DNA of 64,000 nt from Apoderus coryli (GCA_911728435.2 OU452204.1:12772001-12836000), one strand, 5' to 3'. Shown: positions 20,560 through 32,889, numbered from the stretch's first letter. Numbers and translations are program-made. Notes: generated by a model from the letters alone, not told the origin.

Positions 20560-20935
20560 TTGCAAGCAGCTGACATTGTTTTTTGATTTGATATTACAGA
20601 TAAAACAATGAAAACGCAAAGTTTACTCTACCATCAATAGAAAGATAAGGGACTACTTTGGATAAAAAGGACTCCAACAATTCGTGATAATAAATTCATT
20701 AGAAACCTGAATTGGCTTGCAGCAGATTCTGTAATTTGGCGATCATCCAAGCAGATACTATATTGATCATTTGGACACGATGTCAAGTTTGGATGTTATG
20801 GCAATTAATGATGATTCTTGTGCGAAAAATGCCAAAGTGTTTCCTGTTCTCCTCCAAACTAGACCAAACAGACGATCATTAACAGAAACATTGGAAAGTT
20901 TAAAGACATATCATTCAGGTAAGACTACGCTCATT
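20560..20935 (+). other. Possible decayed coding region
   Basis: Two short in-frame runs in different frames look protein-like: KFIRNLNWLAADSVIW near 20700, and DVMAINDDSCAKNAKVFPV continuing to LKTYHSG near 20920, followed by GTAAGA, a plausible splice donor. No family was recognised. It might be an exon or a transposon relic. Confidence 0.2.
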
Positions 20936-20939
20936 ACTT

Positions 20940-21920
20940 AATGGTTTTCAACCTTGCTAGAAAAGACTATAAAATTTCCATAATGTAAAATAAGTCAGAT
21001 GGCAAAAGTACACTAATTTTGGGGTCGGCTATTTGCCTAAATTGAGCTGTTGAATTTTATTATATCCTGGGTCTAGTGAAATAATGTAAAGTAACGAAAA
21101 ACATGATGATATTATCCTAAGGATATTACCAAGTAAGTGCTTACCATGATATTAACGAATTATTTCATCTTCTGCAACATATGCAGTATATATGTATACA
21201 TGGCATACACATATAGTTGCACCTAATTTTCCATAACAATGTTGTGAGCAAATCAACAGAATGAAACGTTGTTCCTTAATTGATAATTCCTGCATGTTAG
21301 CTACTCTCCCTAATATACATAAACCATCTGCATTGGAAGTACATTCATCATATACGGATATTAACCTGGAGTTTCTAAACTCAAACTACATGATATTGAA
21401 ACATTATATTATACCAAAATATTTTTTTTATCTCTATATGTGTCAAAGAAGTCTTATTTTAACCTACACCTTTTGGCGAATTCCAATATGTTACCTATTC
21501 ATCCCACTTCTGAAATCTATGCCGCAGTAGAGATACGAGTATGGTTGGCGATTTATTGCTGATTTATATATTGAGTCTTCTTTTTCGCATGCTCCAAATT
21601 TGTAACGTGTCATTTTTTATAGATATAATCATTTATTTTTAATAATTTTAGTAAGATATTTCGTTTTAGAGTTAATTCATAAAAAGGTAGTTCTTGATTG
21701 CGGTCTTAATTACTAAATGCTAAATGTTTGCTTTATCTTGGTCTCGACTAATGATATTTACGAATGTAGTTATGTATTTTGAGTTTATTTTTACCAAATG
21801 CCCTCATTATCTGTTATCAGAGAAGAATTTAATAGCTCACGTAATTTTAAAATAATGTAATAATTAATCTATAAAGTCCGAAAAAGTATGGCGACTAGCC
21901 TATGCTAGTTTGACTTTTAA
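20940..21920. other. Noncoding stretch
   Basis: No gene or repeat recognised; an 89-codon frame at 21261-21530 shows no domain. Confidence 0.5.
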
Positions 21921-21924
21921 AACT

Positions 21925-22175
21925 CGCGCATAATATACACTGTCGTGTCCAAGTGAAGAATGGGATATCATTAGAATCTTGGAAACGGTATGAGTCACCA
22001 TGTCGGTTAAATTAGAGAAAGGTTGTACAATTTAAACACCATTTAAAGTAAAGTAGCTTTAGCCGTTTTCGAGAAGTTCTGAAAAAACGATTTTTTGTGA
22101 TTTTAGTTTTTATTTATTTTTGACATTATTTTTACAGATATAAAAAAATGAAAAGCATTTCCGCATTGATACTTT
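21925..22175 (-). repeat. Dispersed repeat R1, copy 2 (inverted relative to copy 1)
   Basis: Reverse complement of 19258-19510 with scattered differences, including AGAATCTTGGAAACGGTA, AAACACCATTTAAAG and TTTAGCCGTTTTCGAGAAG. The two copies lie 2.4 kb apart in opposite orientation. Confidence 0.7.
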
Positions 22176-22485
22176 CTGAGGAGAAAAAGATGGCGTTTAT
22201 AAATTTTCACTACGACGTTTCGTTTTTGAAAAACCATCATCAAATTGGTTTTTTTCAACACGGACTTTTTCATTGTTAAATTTAATGCCATTTTCAATTT
22301 AAAAATGGGTGGTTTATCATACGTAATGGTTTAAACAAGTTTTCAGTATCTTTAGCTGTTATTTAAATTTGTTATTGATTATTTCAAGTCATTAACTTAT
22401 CAAATATTTATTCACTAAATGTATACACCTATAAATGGAACTGTGGGAATCAATCAATAATCAATTAGCGAGAGTTACTTCATCA

Positions 22486-22912
22486 TCAGCCTTCATTGGA
22501 ATACACCTGTGCGTGAAATTTTTTAACGTGGTAATTCTGCTGCACATCAGTAATCACATGACCTCTGACAAAAACTAATGTCCCACCCAATGGCATAGTG
22601 TTTACGACGATTGGAGACTCCAGCACTGCTACAATCTGTTGGTGGGGTGTCAATAGATGGTGGATTCGCATCCTGGACGATATTCAAGGGCATGGGATGG
22701 TGCGGCATACAACGAGAACAAAGTCGTCCATCTAGTTGTCGCACTATTACGACTACATCAGGCAGTACCGCCCGCCAAGAGTGCCGTACCAGAGAAGTCA
22801 TTTTCTGGCATGACTGTAACTTTTGAGATACTAAATAGACATTATCTAAGAATGCAATAAGAAACTTATACTGTAAATTAACCACGAAAAACCTACAAAA
22901 TCTGGCTACCAA
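22486..22912 (-). other. GC-richer, protein-like block of unknown identity
   Basis: Base composition is clearly richer in G and C than the surroundings. The minus strand has two overlapping open frames: one with VLPDVVVIVRQLDGRLCSRC, the other with IVAVLESPIVVNTMPLGG and VFVRGHVITDVQQNYH ending NEG, stop. One frameshift would join them. No family was recognised. It may be a decayed gene or a transposon ORF. Confidence 0.3.
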
Positions 22913-22914
22913 AT

Positions 22915-23560
22915 AATGGTCAATAAAGGCTCTGGAGTAAAAAATGTTGAACTAATCTCTACCTAAATGAGTTTACCCAATAACGCTAAACATACTATTT
23001 TGAACCCTGGCAAATATAGGATTCAAAATGAAAAAGGGCAATATCCAATTCAATTTTTTTGCTTAAGATATTAAAAGTAGACTTCTTTTATGCGGTCAAG
23101 CTGTATATAGCTCAAACTGTTATAAGGCATCTAGTGTATATAACAGAGGATATATTGCTGAAGGGTATATATGGCGATCTCAAAAAAATGACAAAAATTT
23201 AAATTTGTAAGTGCCTAGTAAACAGAAACAACCGACATGCCCACAAACCCGAAAAACCATAAATTCAAAAATATATATGTAGATACACAACACTGTGTAA
23301 TATAACATATGGCCGAAGCTGATACATCAGATGATTTTTGTGGCGCAAAACACATAAAAAAACTACTGTAAAAGGATTTATTTCTCCGGCTGACTGCAAT
23401 AATGTTTTCCTGTACGAACGATGATGAACAAGCTCTGTAATGTAATGAATAGTGCTTCCTAGCGAATTTTTTATGCTCGATTTTGAGTCAACAAAAATTA
23501 TATCCACATACTATGTGTGCCATTATTTATATTTAAATTTGTTTTTTATTTTTCTTTGAC
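22915..23560. other. Noncoding stretch
   Basis: No gene or repeat recognised. Confidence 0.5.
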
Positions 23561-23574
23561 CTTTTCTTTATAAT

Positions 23575-23997
23575 ATTTTGCTGTGAATTTTCTTGATTTT
23601 AGGGCAGGATTTTATAAAATTTTAACTACCACATTAAACATATATAATAACAGTAGTTTAATGTCACAACCGGTATCGGACCTTTAAAATAAAAATTAAA
23701 CATAACATAAAACATTAACAAATTTCTTTTTATTTTAAATGTGCGATACCCTTTGTGATGTAAAAGTACTGTTATTATATATGTTTAATGTTTCGGAATG
23801 ATATCCACGCTGAGGGTGGTAAGTGTAAGTTTTGCTGTTATAACTTTGTGTTTGACGATATTGTTTATCAATATTTTAGATATTTGATAAAGATAAAAAA
23901 AAAAGATCGAAACGTCATAATAAATTGTTACAGTAGTATGTGGTACTTAAAATTTTATAAAATCCTGACCTAAAATCAAGAAAATTCACAGCAAAAT
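23575..23997. mobile_element. Foldback with nested inverted arms
   Basis: The outer arms 23575-23633 and 23939-23997 (about 59 bp, near-identical, with GTGAATTTTCTTGATTTTAG) and the inner arms 23631-23654 and 23768-23791 (ACATTAAACATATATAATAA and complement) form a nested hairpin. On the minus strand near 23790-23820 the order GGATATC-ATTCC-GAAACATTAA resembles a decayed hammerhead-like motif. No transposase. Confidence 0.7.
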
Positions 23998-24099
23998 AAA
24001 ATTATTTATATTTTGAGCCTAATAATTGAAACACAGTTGTTAGTCATTAAAAGTTGCTTGAATGTATGTCAAGATATTCACCCTTTTTTAACGATTTAT

Positions 24100-24600
24100 C
24101 ATTTGTTCCAACCTGTTTCAGGCCCCTACAAAACATTTTTAATGCATCAACGGCGTTTTATTCCGTCAAAAATTGACAAAAATTGACCATGACATGGTAT
24201 CCTTGATTTTTTGGTGCCAAATCAGGATTTTACAGCGGATGACCCATCAATTGTCTTTTTGAGCATTCAAATATTTCCTTGTTTGACGAGCATTGTCTTG
24301 ATGGAGAATGGTCCGACAATAATTGTTTGTTTTCCTTATTTCACCAAAGACTTCCGGCAAACAAATTGCTGTGTACCAATCAGAACTGACCGTTTTACGT
24401 TTCTATAAAGGTACGGTTGTCACGTTACTATTTTTTCTGAAAAAACAAGCGACCATTTGTTTTGGAGTGCATCGATCGCGAAACACGCTGGATTAGGCTC
24501 ATCTGGAAACACCTATAGGTCACCTGTTACAATCTAATAAACTTCTATTGAAGCAACTCCATTGTAGTTTTGAGCATTTGCATCCACCAGCGATTCCTAA
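24100..24600 (-). pseudogene. mariner transposase relic (catalytic and C-terminal part)
   Basis: Minus strand, with stops and frame changes: IVTGDL (where GDES-W normally holds the first aspartate), FPDEPNPACF, KWSLVFSEKIVT, VFGEIRKTN-type sequence with RTIIVGPFSIKTMLVKQ (HHDNAS region decayed), ELMGHPL, then NPDLAPKNQGY. This order matches one mariner family (QDEPNPTKV, CFFGKTGHVAT, LPEVFGEIRKTN, HHDNAS, PPYSPDLAPNDFF). The matching N-terminus lies on the same strand at 25715-25773, beyond a retroelement relic. Confidence 0.7.
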
Positions 24601-24604
24601 ACTT

Positions 24605-25710
24605 GTTGATAAGCTGGTTACCCATTGCATCACGGCTTCAGGTGTCAGTATCATTAATGAATTCCAGCACGGGTGGTAGATCAACAACCATTAATTTATT
24701 AGTTTATCAACAACATTTGCTTCACGCCTTTGAGAGTAAATTGCTAGTCGATTGTATTTACACAGACTTCTCAAAGGCATTTGATCGCATTTCGCGGGTA
24801 CTGCTGATTGCTCAGCTTAGAGCCTTGGGATTTGGTGACACTTTCACTCAGTGGTTGGGGAGCTCCTTGACGGGTAGAAGTTAAGATTAGGAACTGTTTA
24901 TCGTTGGCATTTCTGGTTCTGTCGGACGTTCCTCAACGGTCCGCTCCTATTCAATTTGTCTGCGAATGACGTTGACAAATTTATAACCAACTGTCAATGT
25001 TTGATATTTTCTGACGATTTGAAGTTGTACAGCGATACTAGTGATGCAGAATTGTTTCAAACAGATCTTGACGGTCTGATTGCGTGATGCAGATTGAATC
25101 AGCTGACGTTGAATGTTTCTAAATGTCATATTATTAGTTTTATCAGAACTTTTTTGAATGATCTTGGTGTTCTATTTACGCAAAACTTGGATTTTTCGAG
25201 GCACATTCAAGGTATAGCAATCTTGACTTTGTGTTTAGACATTACCGCGATATGTCTCCTAAGGTTATTCGACCACAATATTGTCCCGTCCTATTGTTGA
25301 ATATTCTTCCGTAGTTCGCCTTACTTACTAGCATTGGGCGCATCCAACACATGTTTATGAGAGTTGGTCTTGCTCGGGATGATATGGATGACACTGATCT
25401 CTATACGCGATAAATTTAATAACACTTGAGTCTCGTAGAACCATGGCTGAGTTGTGTTTTATGTATAAGTTGGTTCATGGTCAAATTGACTTAGCGTCAT
25501 TTGTTGGATCGTTGAATTTTAATACTTACAGTAGAGCATGGGACCGTCAAACTTTTTCAGTTGCAATCTGGTTCGTATGCAGAGGAATTTTAATTCGCAT
25601 TGTGATCTTCTTGACATGTTTTGCAATAAATATGCAAAGTTTAGGAAGGGGGAAGGAGTGTGAAGTGAAGTTATCGACCTACCAGTTTCAAAGTGAGAAA
25701 AAATAGGTCT
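24605..25710 (+). pseudogene. Jockey-like non-LTR retrotransposon relic
   Basis: FQHG-like sequence with GRSTTINLLVYQQHLL, then VDCIYTDFSKAFDRISRVL (motif A), LGFGDTFTQWLGSSLTGR, a decayed VPQG-PLLF region near 24920-24950, FSDDLKLYSDTSDAE (motif C region, with F-S-D-D), QLTLNVSKCHIISF, LGVLFTQNLDFSRHIQ, and a C-terminal LCFMYKLVHGQIDL near 25460. Several frameshifts and stops separate the blocks. The block order and the TDF-KAFDRI motif match the better-preserved element at 38.2-40.5 kb. It lies inside a mariner relic. Confidence 0.8.
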
Positions 25711-25714
25711 AGAT

Positions 25715-25773
25715 AATCTACGTCGAAACTTGTAATAAGTCATCACACGAAAATGTTCACGAGTGAAGTCCAT
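25715..25773 (-). pseudogene. mariner transposase N-terminus, displaced
   Basis: From an ATG at 25773 the minus strand reads MDFTREHFRVMTYYKFRR, then loses similarity at the retroelement boundary. It is the same type of start as MELNREHFRAITFYNF at 4749. With the catalytic part at 24100-24600 in the same orientation it suggests one mariner split by the retroelement, with about 100 or more codons in between lost. Confidence 0.65.
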
Positions 25774-25964
25774 GAAATAAACATTTTGTGCAATAATACA
25801 AGGAAAGATAGATCAGATTACTTAAAGGCAACAGTTTTTAAATAACTTAAACATCAAAAATACAATAATTTCTGAAGAAATGTGGCTTCTCTGCATGTAA
25901 ATGAAAACAATGATGTATTTTCACATAACATATGAAAACTTAGCATGCATAAATTGTCATGTGG

Positions 25965-26730
25965 AGGCTTACGCAGATGACACACACATGATCTTTGAAT
26001 CCCGTGTGTCGGTGCCAATTATCTCCAGGATGATCTGACAGTATGTCTCAGTGGCTTATTCCGCTATAATTATGTCGAAAAGTGTCAGATGATAGAACTT
26101 GGTAAATTCAACTCAAATACTTCATATACTGTGAATGGCACGAGGCTGTCTCGAGTTAACTGTCACTAAGATCTGGGTATATCACTCGCGGATGATTTGG
26201 GTTGGTCCAAGCACATATCCCGACGTCAAAGCAAGCAAATACAGCGTTGACGCGCATTTCCTTTTACATGTGTCAGCATGGCGCGAAGGATTTACACGAC
26301 ATATATGTGGCAGTTGTTGGAGTTCGTGTCCCCGGTTTAGTCTCCGTGTCTGCAGCTGGATATTAAGCTGCTTGAGCAAGTGCAACACAGAGTGCCTCGG
26401 TGGCGCCGACAGATTGTGTCAATGCGAGATGCGCCTTCAATGTATGGACCTACAAACATTTTAGCATTCAGATATACGCACTCACAATTTGCTTCCATCT
26501 ACAACAGATTCTTTTGTGGAATTAAGCAGTGATGATCGGCCATCGTTTCAAATTAAACCGAAACAGTTCATTCTGCGCATAGGTTACACTTTCTTGGTAA
26601 CCGACTTGGGGGATTCCCTTTGGGCAATTTGAATGTAGTGTGATGATTTTTTTTTGGTTAATGTATATTTGTTGTAGAGAGCTATATAGCTTTGCCTTGG
26701 CACTAGATCGTTTGTAATAATAATAATAAT
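25965..26730 (+). pseudogene. Non-LTR retrotransposon relic (RT C-terminal part)
   Basis: EAYADDTHMIFESRVS gives the YADD catalytic box; then VNGTRLSRVN, DLGISLADDLGWSKHIS and KLLEQVQHRVPRWRR after frame changes. The 3' end carries GATCGTTTGTAATAATAATA, a (TAA)n tail at about 26714-26729. 5'-truncated, with several stops. The YADDT box differs from the FADD and FSDD forms of the jockey-like copies, so it is a separate family. Confidence 0.7.
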
Positions 26731-26734
26731 GAAA

Positions 26735-27665
26735 TATTTTCTTTTATACAACCTCATGGTGAGAGAAAAAAATATGTAAAACATTCAGTCCACTACACTG
26801 ACTTTATTAATTAATATTTAACTTTCGCATTTTAGGATATGATTGTATATAATACGTGGTTGCTATGCTGTGTTTAATTAGCTGGAGTTCATATTATACC
26901 GCTCTCAATGATCCATATAGGTACGCATGTTTTGAAAGGAAGTGGAAAATTTTATATAGAACACTATTAATTAAATTGCTTACACAAATAAGAATTTGCT
27001 GATGTTAATGGCAACTCAACTCAGGGTATAATGGACTTAGCCAGTTTTTTTTATAGTAATTATGTTTGCTTGTGTTCAATGTCAATGATGTAGGTACAGA
27101 GGTTTACTCTAAAGGATTTATCGCCCCCCTTGCTACATCTTTTGTACTTTTTGGATGATGATAATTAGTAGCAGAAGTATTTTTTTAATAATCGCCTTTG
27201 AGCGAGTGAACAGCTGATGATCTCTATAAAGGGGTTTCCACTCACATTTAGCAACAACCGCACGTGAGTATATCTTTATTTATCCATGAACATATGCCAG
27301 TTTGCATTCTTATTAATTTGATTATACCATCCATAGGTATAACTGATGAGACTTCATTTGGACTAATATCTGGTCTGAACTTTCGCATTTGTCTGAGCAT
27401 TTTCTCAATTAATCCATATATCGGGGAGTGAAGGAGATCTCTGAATAAAGCACGTCTATGCTCCACATTTTTTTTCCTTTGTACTTACTAAGTTACACTT
27501 TAAGGAGTCTTCCACCAATTTACCTTTAAAATTCTATAATTTAAAAAATGAGAAGAAAGAAAAGAAAATCAAAAACTATAATCACAGTTATCATGTCATT
27601 ATTAATGTTACTAATGTTTTGATTTTAATTTGAATTAATGTTTAACTTAAGTTTTTCCACCAGGG
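26735..27665. other. Noncoding stretch
   Basis: No gene or repeat recognised. A minus-strand frame at 27248-27466 (72 codons) has no recognised domain. Confidence 0.5.
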
Positions 27666-27672
27666 TGAATAA

Positions 27673-27711
27673 GCCACTGCTGATGGACGTATGATCCCAA
27701 ACATGTATGGG
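27673..27711 (+). ncRNA. Hammerhead-ribozyme-like motif, copy 11 (degenerate)
   Basis: GCCACTGCTGATGGAC, then ATGATCCCAAACATGTATGGG. The layout is that of copy 2, but both the CTGATGA and the GAAA boxes are changed. Confidence 0.35.
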
Positions 27712-27714
27712 TGT

Positions 27715-29620
27715 TGAGTAGACTGCGCCAATATACGCCATCCATTCTGAAGTTTAATTTTAATTGGTTATTCAGATTATAACTAATGAATCCACGTTGA
27801 TTATGCAGCTTGAAATATCAATTCTAGTAAACAGTATGTGTGTTTTGGCAAACGCAAAAGAAACAACTAAACGTATATCTAACCGTTTATTTTCTTTATT
27901 TTGTTTTTCTTATCTCGCCTCGTTTTAGCTGTGATTGTAATAAATGCGAACAAATCGGATGTTATACCGCCACGAAAAGTCAAATCAATTTTGACGACGG
28001 CATTTTTACGTGACTGGGAAATGTGTAGTGAAAAATTTTAAAAAATGTAGCAGCTTTCAATGCTGACAGACGTATCCTTTGCATTTCACAACGAATAAAT
28101 CGTAATATAAATGTCTTTATTTTTCAGCGTACATGCAACGTTCTCTTGTTTTGTTGCAGACAAACTAGACAAGAAATGCACATACAGTTTGAAAAATTGC
28201 AATGGCATAACATCTAACCCGAAAATGTTTAATGTCTTTCTGTTTTCTTGGCTCTAATTCGGGATTTTCATGTTTAGAAGCTTTTAAAGCAGAGTGAAAA
28301 ACATTACCGTTGCATTATATAATTTAAATTCCATTTTAAGGATATAATTTTAAAGTTAACTATCAACACATAAAAGTTGAAAGCAATTTAGGTAGTTAAA
28401 GTCATCAACGAATAAATTGAAATGAAATATACATGGGGTTTGGTAAAAATAGGATTTCTAACAAGATATACAATAGAATGTGTCATCAGTTAGAGTTTGT
28501 AAGGAGTATGTTACTGGTGGAAGTTATAGATCTAAGTTGGCATGAGAAATAACATACAACCTTAAGAACTACGATAATTATTCTCTGATTATAATCTGAC
28601 CAGAAGCAACTTTCATCTTATTTTGAGACTATTGATAAGACAATGCTAAGTAAGGACAATTATTTATATAATTAATTATAATTATTTATATTTTTATTGA
28701 AAATATCACAAGGAATTGTTAACTTAAGGTGTTTTAGATTTCACCTCGTAATTTAATAATTGTTAAACTTCGCGGCTGGCCACAAGAAGTTTTGATACCC
28801 TTTTCCATCATACTTTCCCATGGGCGTTATAATATATACGGAAAATGCCACACTGTAATTTCATAAAGTTGAAACAACTTTTTAAAGTTCACAATTATCC
28901 ACTATATTATGCTGAACACTTTATTTACGACAGCTGAAAAAAAAAACTTTTTAATGAATACAACTTGTGGCGCTCGATGCATATTATGAGTGTATATGTG
29001 TCGTTTTATGTGAGTTTTCCCTTAATAAAATTGTTTGTTAAACAAATTTGTTCGCGCGTATTATGTAAACTTTGTTTTGTGTGGTTTACAAAACCATCCC
29101 GCTTACTTCGTTTCTGTATAAGCATGCATACATATTCACTGAATGTATGTTGTCTAACATATAAAAAGCATAATATGAATACTGAATGTATGGTATCATA
29201 CACATGATTATATAAAAAAAATATTCTGCAACTCTGATCGTATAACCAGTGGCGGAACTCCTTATTAGGATATTTTCCTACTCTACTCTCTTTGATGCAT
29301 TAGACTCGGATCATGTGGTGTACATATTCACAATGAATGTTTCTATATTAAATAGTTTAAGGCGGTTATTCGTGCCCTCAAAATTAATGCTTTATGACGA
29401 AATAGTGGGATACAGGTGGGAATTGGTCCAACATTCAATTAAAGGGTAGCAACGTTTCGTGATTTCATTATGACTTCAGACAATTTAAAAAATATGTCAA
29501 ATACATTTGAATTTTAAAATTGAGTGATTTGCTTCTCTGGTGCAAGTTTTTTTATTCCTTTTTTCTCTCTTAGAGTATCGCATCAATTTATTATTTCGTG
29601 TTTTGTTATATAATTTAGAT
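27715..29620. other. Noncoding stretch
   Basis: Long AT-rich stretch without recognisable gene, RNA or repeat; overlapping frames on both strands at 28965-29207 have no domain. Confidence 0.5.
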
Positions 29621-29867
29621 ATTTATGAAGGTTGAATCAGAGAACAACGAGAATGTGATCTTGCTGGTCGGGGAAGAGATTGCGCATATAATTGCGCACT
29701 CAAAATCACCATGTTTTCTTATACTCTCATTGTCGTCGGGATATTTTATTTGTGCTTTGCCATTTCAAGGGATTTGTTTTCCAGTGCCGTAGTCTTCTGT
29801 GTGTTATATAGTGATATTGTGTGTTTTTGTTTTATAAACTTTTGATAGTGATATTGTTAATTTTGAA

Positions 29868-29971
29868 ATGCAAAAAAGCAGAGGCGGAATGATCTGTGCT
29901 GCTAAGAATTGCAGGAATAAATATTATAACTGCAATTTATCATTCTTTAGTTTCCCGATGGATAGTAAAAG
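29868..29971 (+). CDS. First exon of a THAP-domain protein (partial)
   Basis: From the ATG at 29868 the peptide begins MQKSRGGMICAAKNCRNKYY and continues to FFSFPMDSK. C10 and C15 are placed like the first zinc-binding pair of a THAP finger (C-X2-4-C), and the SFFSFPMD block matches the F-H-x-FP-K-D stretch that follows it. After 34 codons plus 2 bases comes AAAAG/GTATTT, a good splice donor. THAP domains are sequence-specific DNA-binding zinc fingers of animal nuclear proteins and P-element-type transposases. The second half of the finger (conserved W, then C-X2-H) is not in this exon. It could be a host gene or a domesticated or mobile THAP gene. Confidence 0.55.
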
Positions 29972-30613
29972 GTATTTATGTAGTATTTGAATTATATGCA
30001 TATAAAATTAGATTAAAATAATATCACATAGGTACATTAAATCAAATTACCAATTGTTATTTTGAAAAACAAATATTTCTAAACAAACTGTTTAAAAGAT
30101 TGAGCTTACTTGCCTAAAAAAATCACACACATTTTTTAAAAAACATGAATAACTTCGCTTAATTTCGCAGCACAATGGCTTTTATAACTTGGTTCAGTCT
30201 ATTTGCTCATAAAAGTCCAATACATCTTAAGCATTCTAAAAAGGGAGCTTAAAAATCTTACTGGATGAGTGCAAAAATTCTATTAAATTCTGACAGTGTT
30301 TAAATTTGAATTACATATTTTAACTATTATAGATATTAGCAGATAGTAAATGCACATCTCAGATTTTATTGCTCATTTATTGGGGGTGATTTTAGCATGT
30401 TTTGTAGGTATATAATGGGAAATTCCCAACATGTGTGCTTGCGTTGTTTTTCTGAAGGCCATAAACTGGTAAACTATAATATATTCTCAATTATACTTAA
30501 GGAATTGAAAATCGGTAGACCTATTGTATAAATTAGAACAATTTTATTTTACTCTATCTAAAATTAATACATTTATATTTGCCCGTAATAAATTACACTT
30601 TTTTTTTCTTTAG

Positions 30614-30668
30614 AGCTGAACTATGGTTAATTGCTAGTTCAATATTATTAATAATTTTATTAATTTAA
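30614..30668 (+). CDS. Possible second exon of the THAP gene
   Basis: A strong polypyrimidine tract and TTTCTTTAG acceptor end at 30613. Joined to the exon ending at 29971 the frame reads DSK-R-AELWLIASS, and R-x-ELW is what THAP domains carry at this point. After that it becomes hydrophobic, AT-rich sequence and stops at 30666-30668 without the C-X2-H ligands. Either the match is chance, or the gene is truncated. Confidence 0.3.
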
Positions 30669-30674
30669 GCAAAA

Positions 30675-32860
30675 ATGTAAAGTTTGAACATCCATGTTGT
30701 AATTTCCCAAAAAAATATGTTACGAACTTATATTTTAGGTTAAGGTTATTTTATACATTAAAATTATTCAATAGAAATTGTAAAAATATAAATAAAAATA
30801 AAATGATTATATGGAAACAAGAATAAAAGTAAAAAAAGTGTTTGTTTGTTTTTATTCTTAATAAAGATGTAATTCTATTATAAAATAATTCTATTACTCC
30901 CCTGTTCTTGACCTATCCTGTAATTTCAATAAAACGTAAGTACGAATCTGCTGAGTATATTAAAAAATGGCTACCACCTGCCTCGCACAGGACAATAGAA
31001 AGTGGTGGGAGTTCATATTCTCTGTTGTTCTTTGGTTGAGTGTTAAAGAATAGATAAACTTCGGTTTCTTGATGATTTGATGTATAATGTATTTAGACAT
31101 TTTTAATAAAGGCGTTTATTATTATTATATTTACTCTTTGTTTATTCTTGAACCGCAATCCAAAGTTTCAGTTGATTTTTCTTGGGGTGTTCGGCGGATA
31201 TTTCATTACAAAACTTTTTTAAACAAAAACAATATCAAATTTTAGTTTTCATCAACTTTATTGCAATGGTAAACTGTAGCTTTGGATTGTATTGTATTGG
31301 GTAAAAGCGCAGTGCAGTCATCAACATACCTGAAAAAGAAGGTGGCTTTAAAGGAAAGTGAATTCATTAAGGTCGTATGTATGTTGATGTTGTGTGTAAT
31401 TTTTTATTTCTGGCCATTTTTTTTCGATTATTGACTTTGTTAGATTAATTTATTTTTAAAGGTATTACAATTAAATAGTCTTCCACTATGGTAGCAGTAT
31501 CAAAAAAAAAAACGTAAATCTTTTTTTAAGTTAACTTTAAGCAAAATACAATATGTTTTCCTATTTATTTTTTATTAAATTAAAAAAACAAACAAAAGTT
31601 AGGTAAGATACCTAAGTAAAACGAATAAAAATTAGTGAATTACCTAAACAAACTGAACTAAAAAACTTAACCAACTAAAATAAAAACAACAGCAACAACA
31701 AAGTTATACTTTTCATTCAGTTACATTCATATTTTTTCATATTTTTCATTCAGTTACACATAATCAAAGTGGGAATATATAATCATGGACTTTATTTACC
31801 ACCCTGTATAAAAAAGAATTTGACAGTTGAAAATTATTAAAATATTGTTGCTGGCGCCACTGGTCCTGCACCACCTGCACCAATCGAAATTCTAACATTA
31901 TTATAATACTAAGCGGCTGTTTCATGTAATTATTGTTGTTTAGCCGTACACACGGTGAGATACGTAATAGCACCACCTGCGTTCTCGCAAGTTTTTGGCA
32001 CGACCGAGAGGAGTAGGTATAATAATATGGCGCCAGCTCCCATCATCTTTTAACCGTAAAACATTAATCAACCGCACCACTGCTACAACCACCCCACCTC
32101 TTTATCGCTAATTAAGCAAACCATAATACAAGTACCCACGCTATGTTCTCTATAAGGTAGATTGTTTGGTGTGGTTGGGTTAGCTAAAGCAGGAACTAAA
32201 TATGATGTTTGTTTATGTATCCAAATTGTGTCCTGCACTGTAAATAATGAAAATATGGAAACAGATGTAGGTATATATTTTTAGATTATTCCGATGATTT
32301 CATGTTGATTGTGATTGTTTTTTATAGCTGTGTTGTAGTATTTATTAATTATCTTTGTGTAAATGACTAAACGAAACGTTGTTGGACATTTAGATTTACC
32401 CTATACGAACAATTTCTGTAGTTTTGTTATGTTGGTAACAATTATTACAAGCTAGCTTTAAAGAAGTCTGGAAGTAAAGATTCCCTACAGTAGATATGGT
32501 CTTTTGGGGGTAAGCTTTATTATTTAATTCTGAATGATAAAGTGAATAGGGAGGGCACTAAAAAGGTTAGTTTCAAAGATTTTAAGAAGTATGTTTAAAT
32601 TAATTTACAAAATTTCTTGATGCAGACAATCAAAAGTCAGATTGCTGTCAACTTTATACACGTATCGTTTCAAGGTTAGTACTAAATAAAAATTACATGG
32701 AAAAACTTCTAGTAACGCCATCTATGTGTTATCCTATGACCTTTTTGAACGACCGAATAACTTTAGCAAATTTCTTATCTCGAATAGAGGCATGTGTCGT
32801 AGGAGACTTAAGTAGAGCATCAGCATCAGCAGAATTGCCAAGATGTGCCTGATTTAAAGG
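30675..32860. other. Noncoding stretch with one retroelement-type 3' tail
   Basis: No gene recognised. Near 31105-31125 AATAAAGGCGTTTATTATTA resembles the tails at 19.69 and 40.5 kb, so about 30940-31125 may be a short retroelement 3' end. The remainder is AT-rich. Confidence 0.45.
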
Positions 32861-32889
32861 AATATGGGGACGTCCGTCACAAAATGTGA

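Noticed and set aside
29006..29207. Overlapping 65- and 80-codon frames on both strands
   Set aside because: No domain; overlapping frames of this size are expected by chance over 64 kb.
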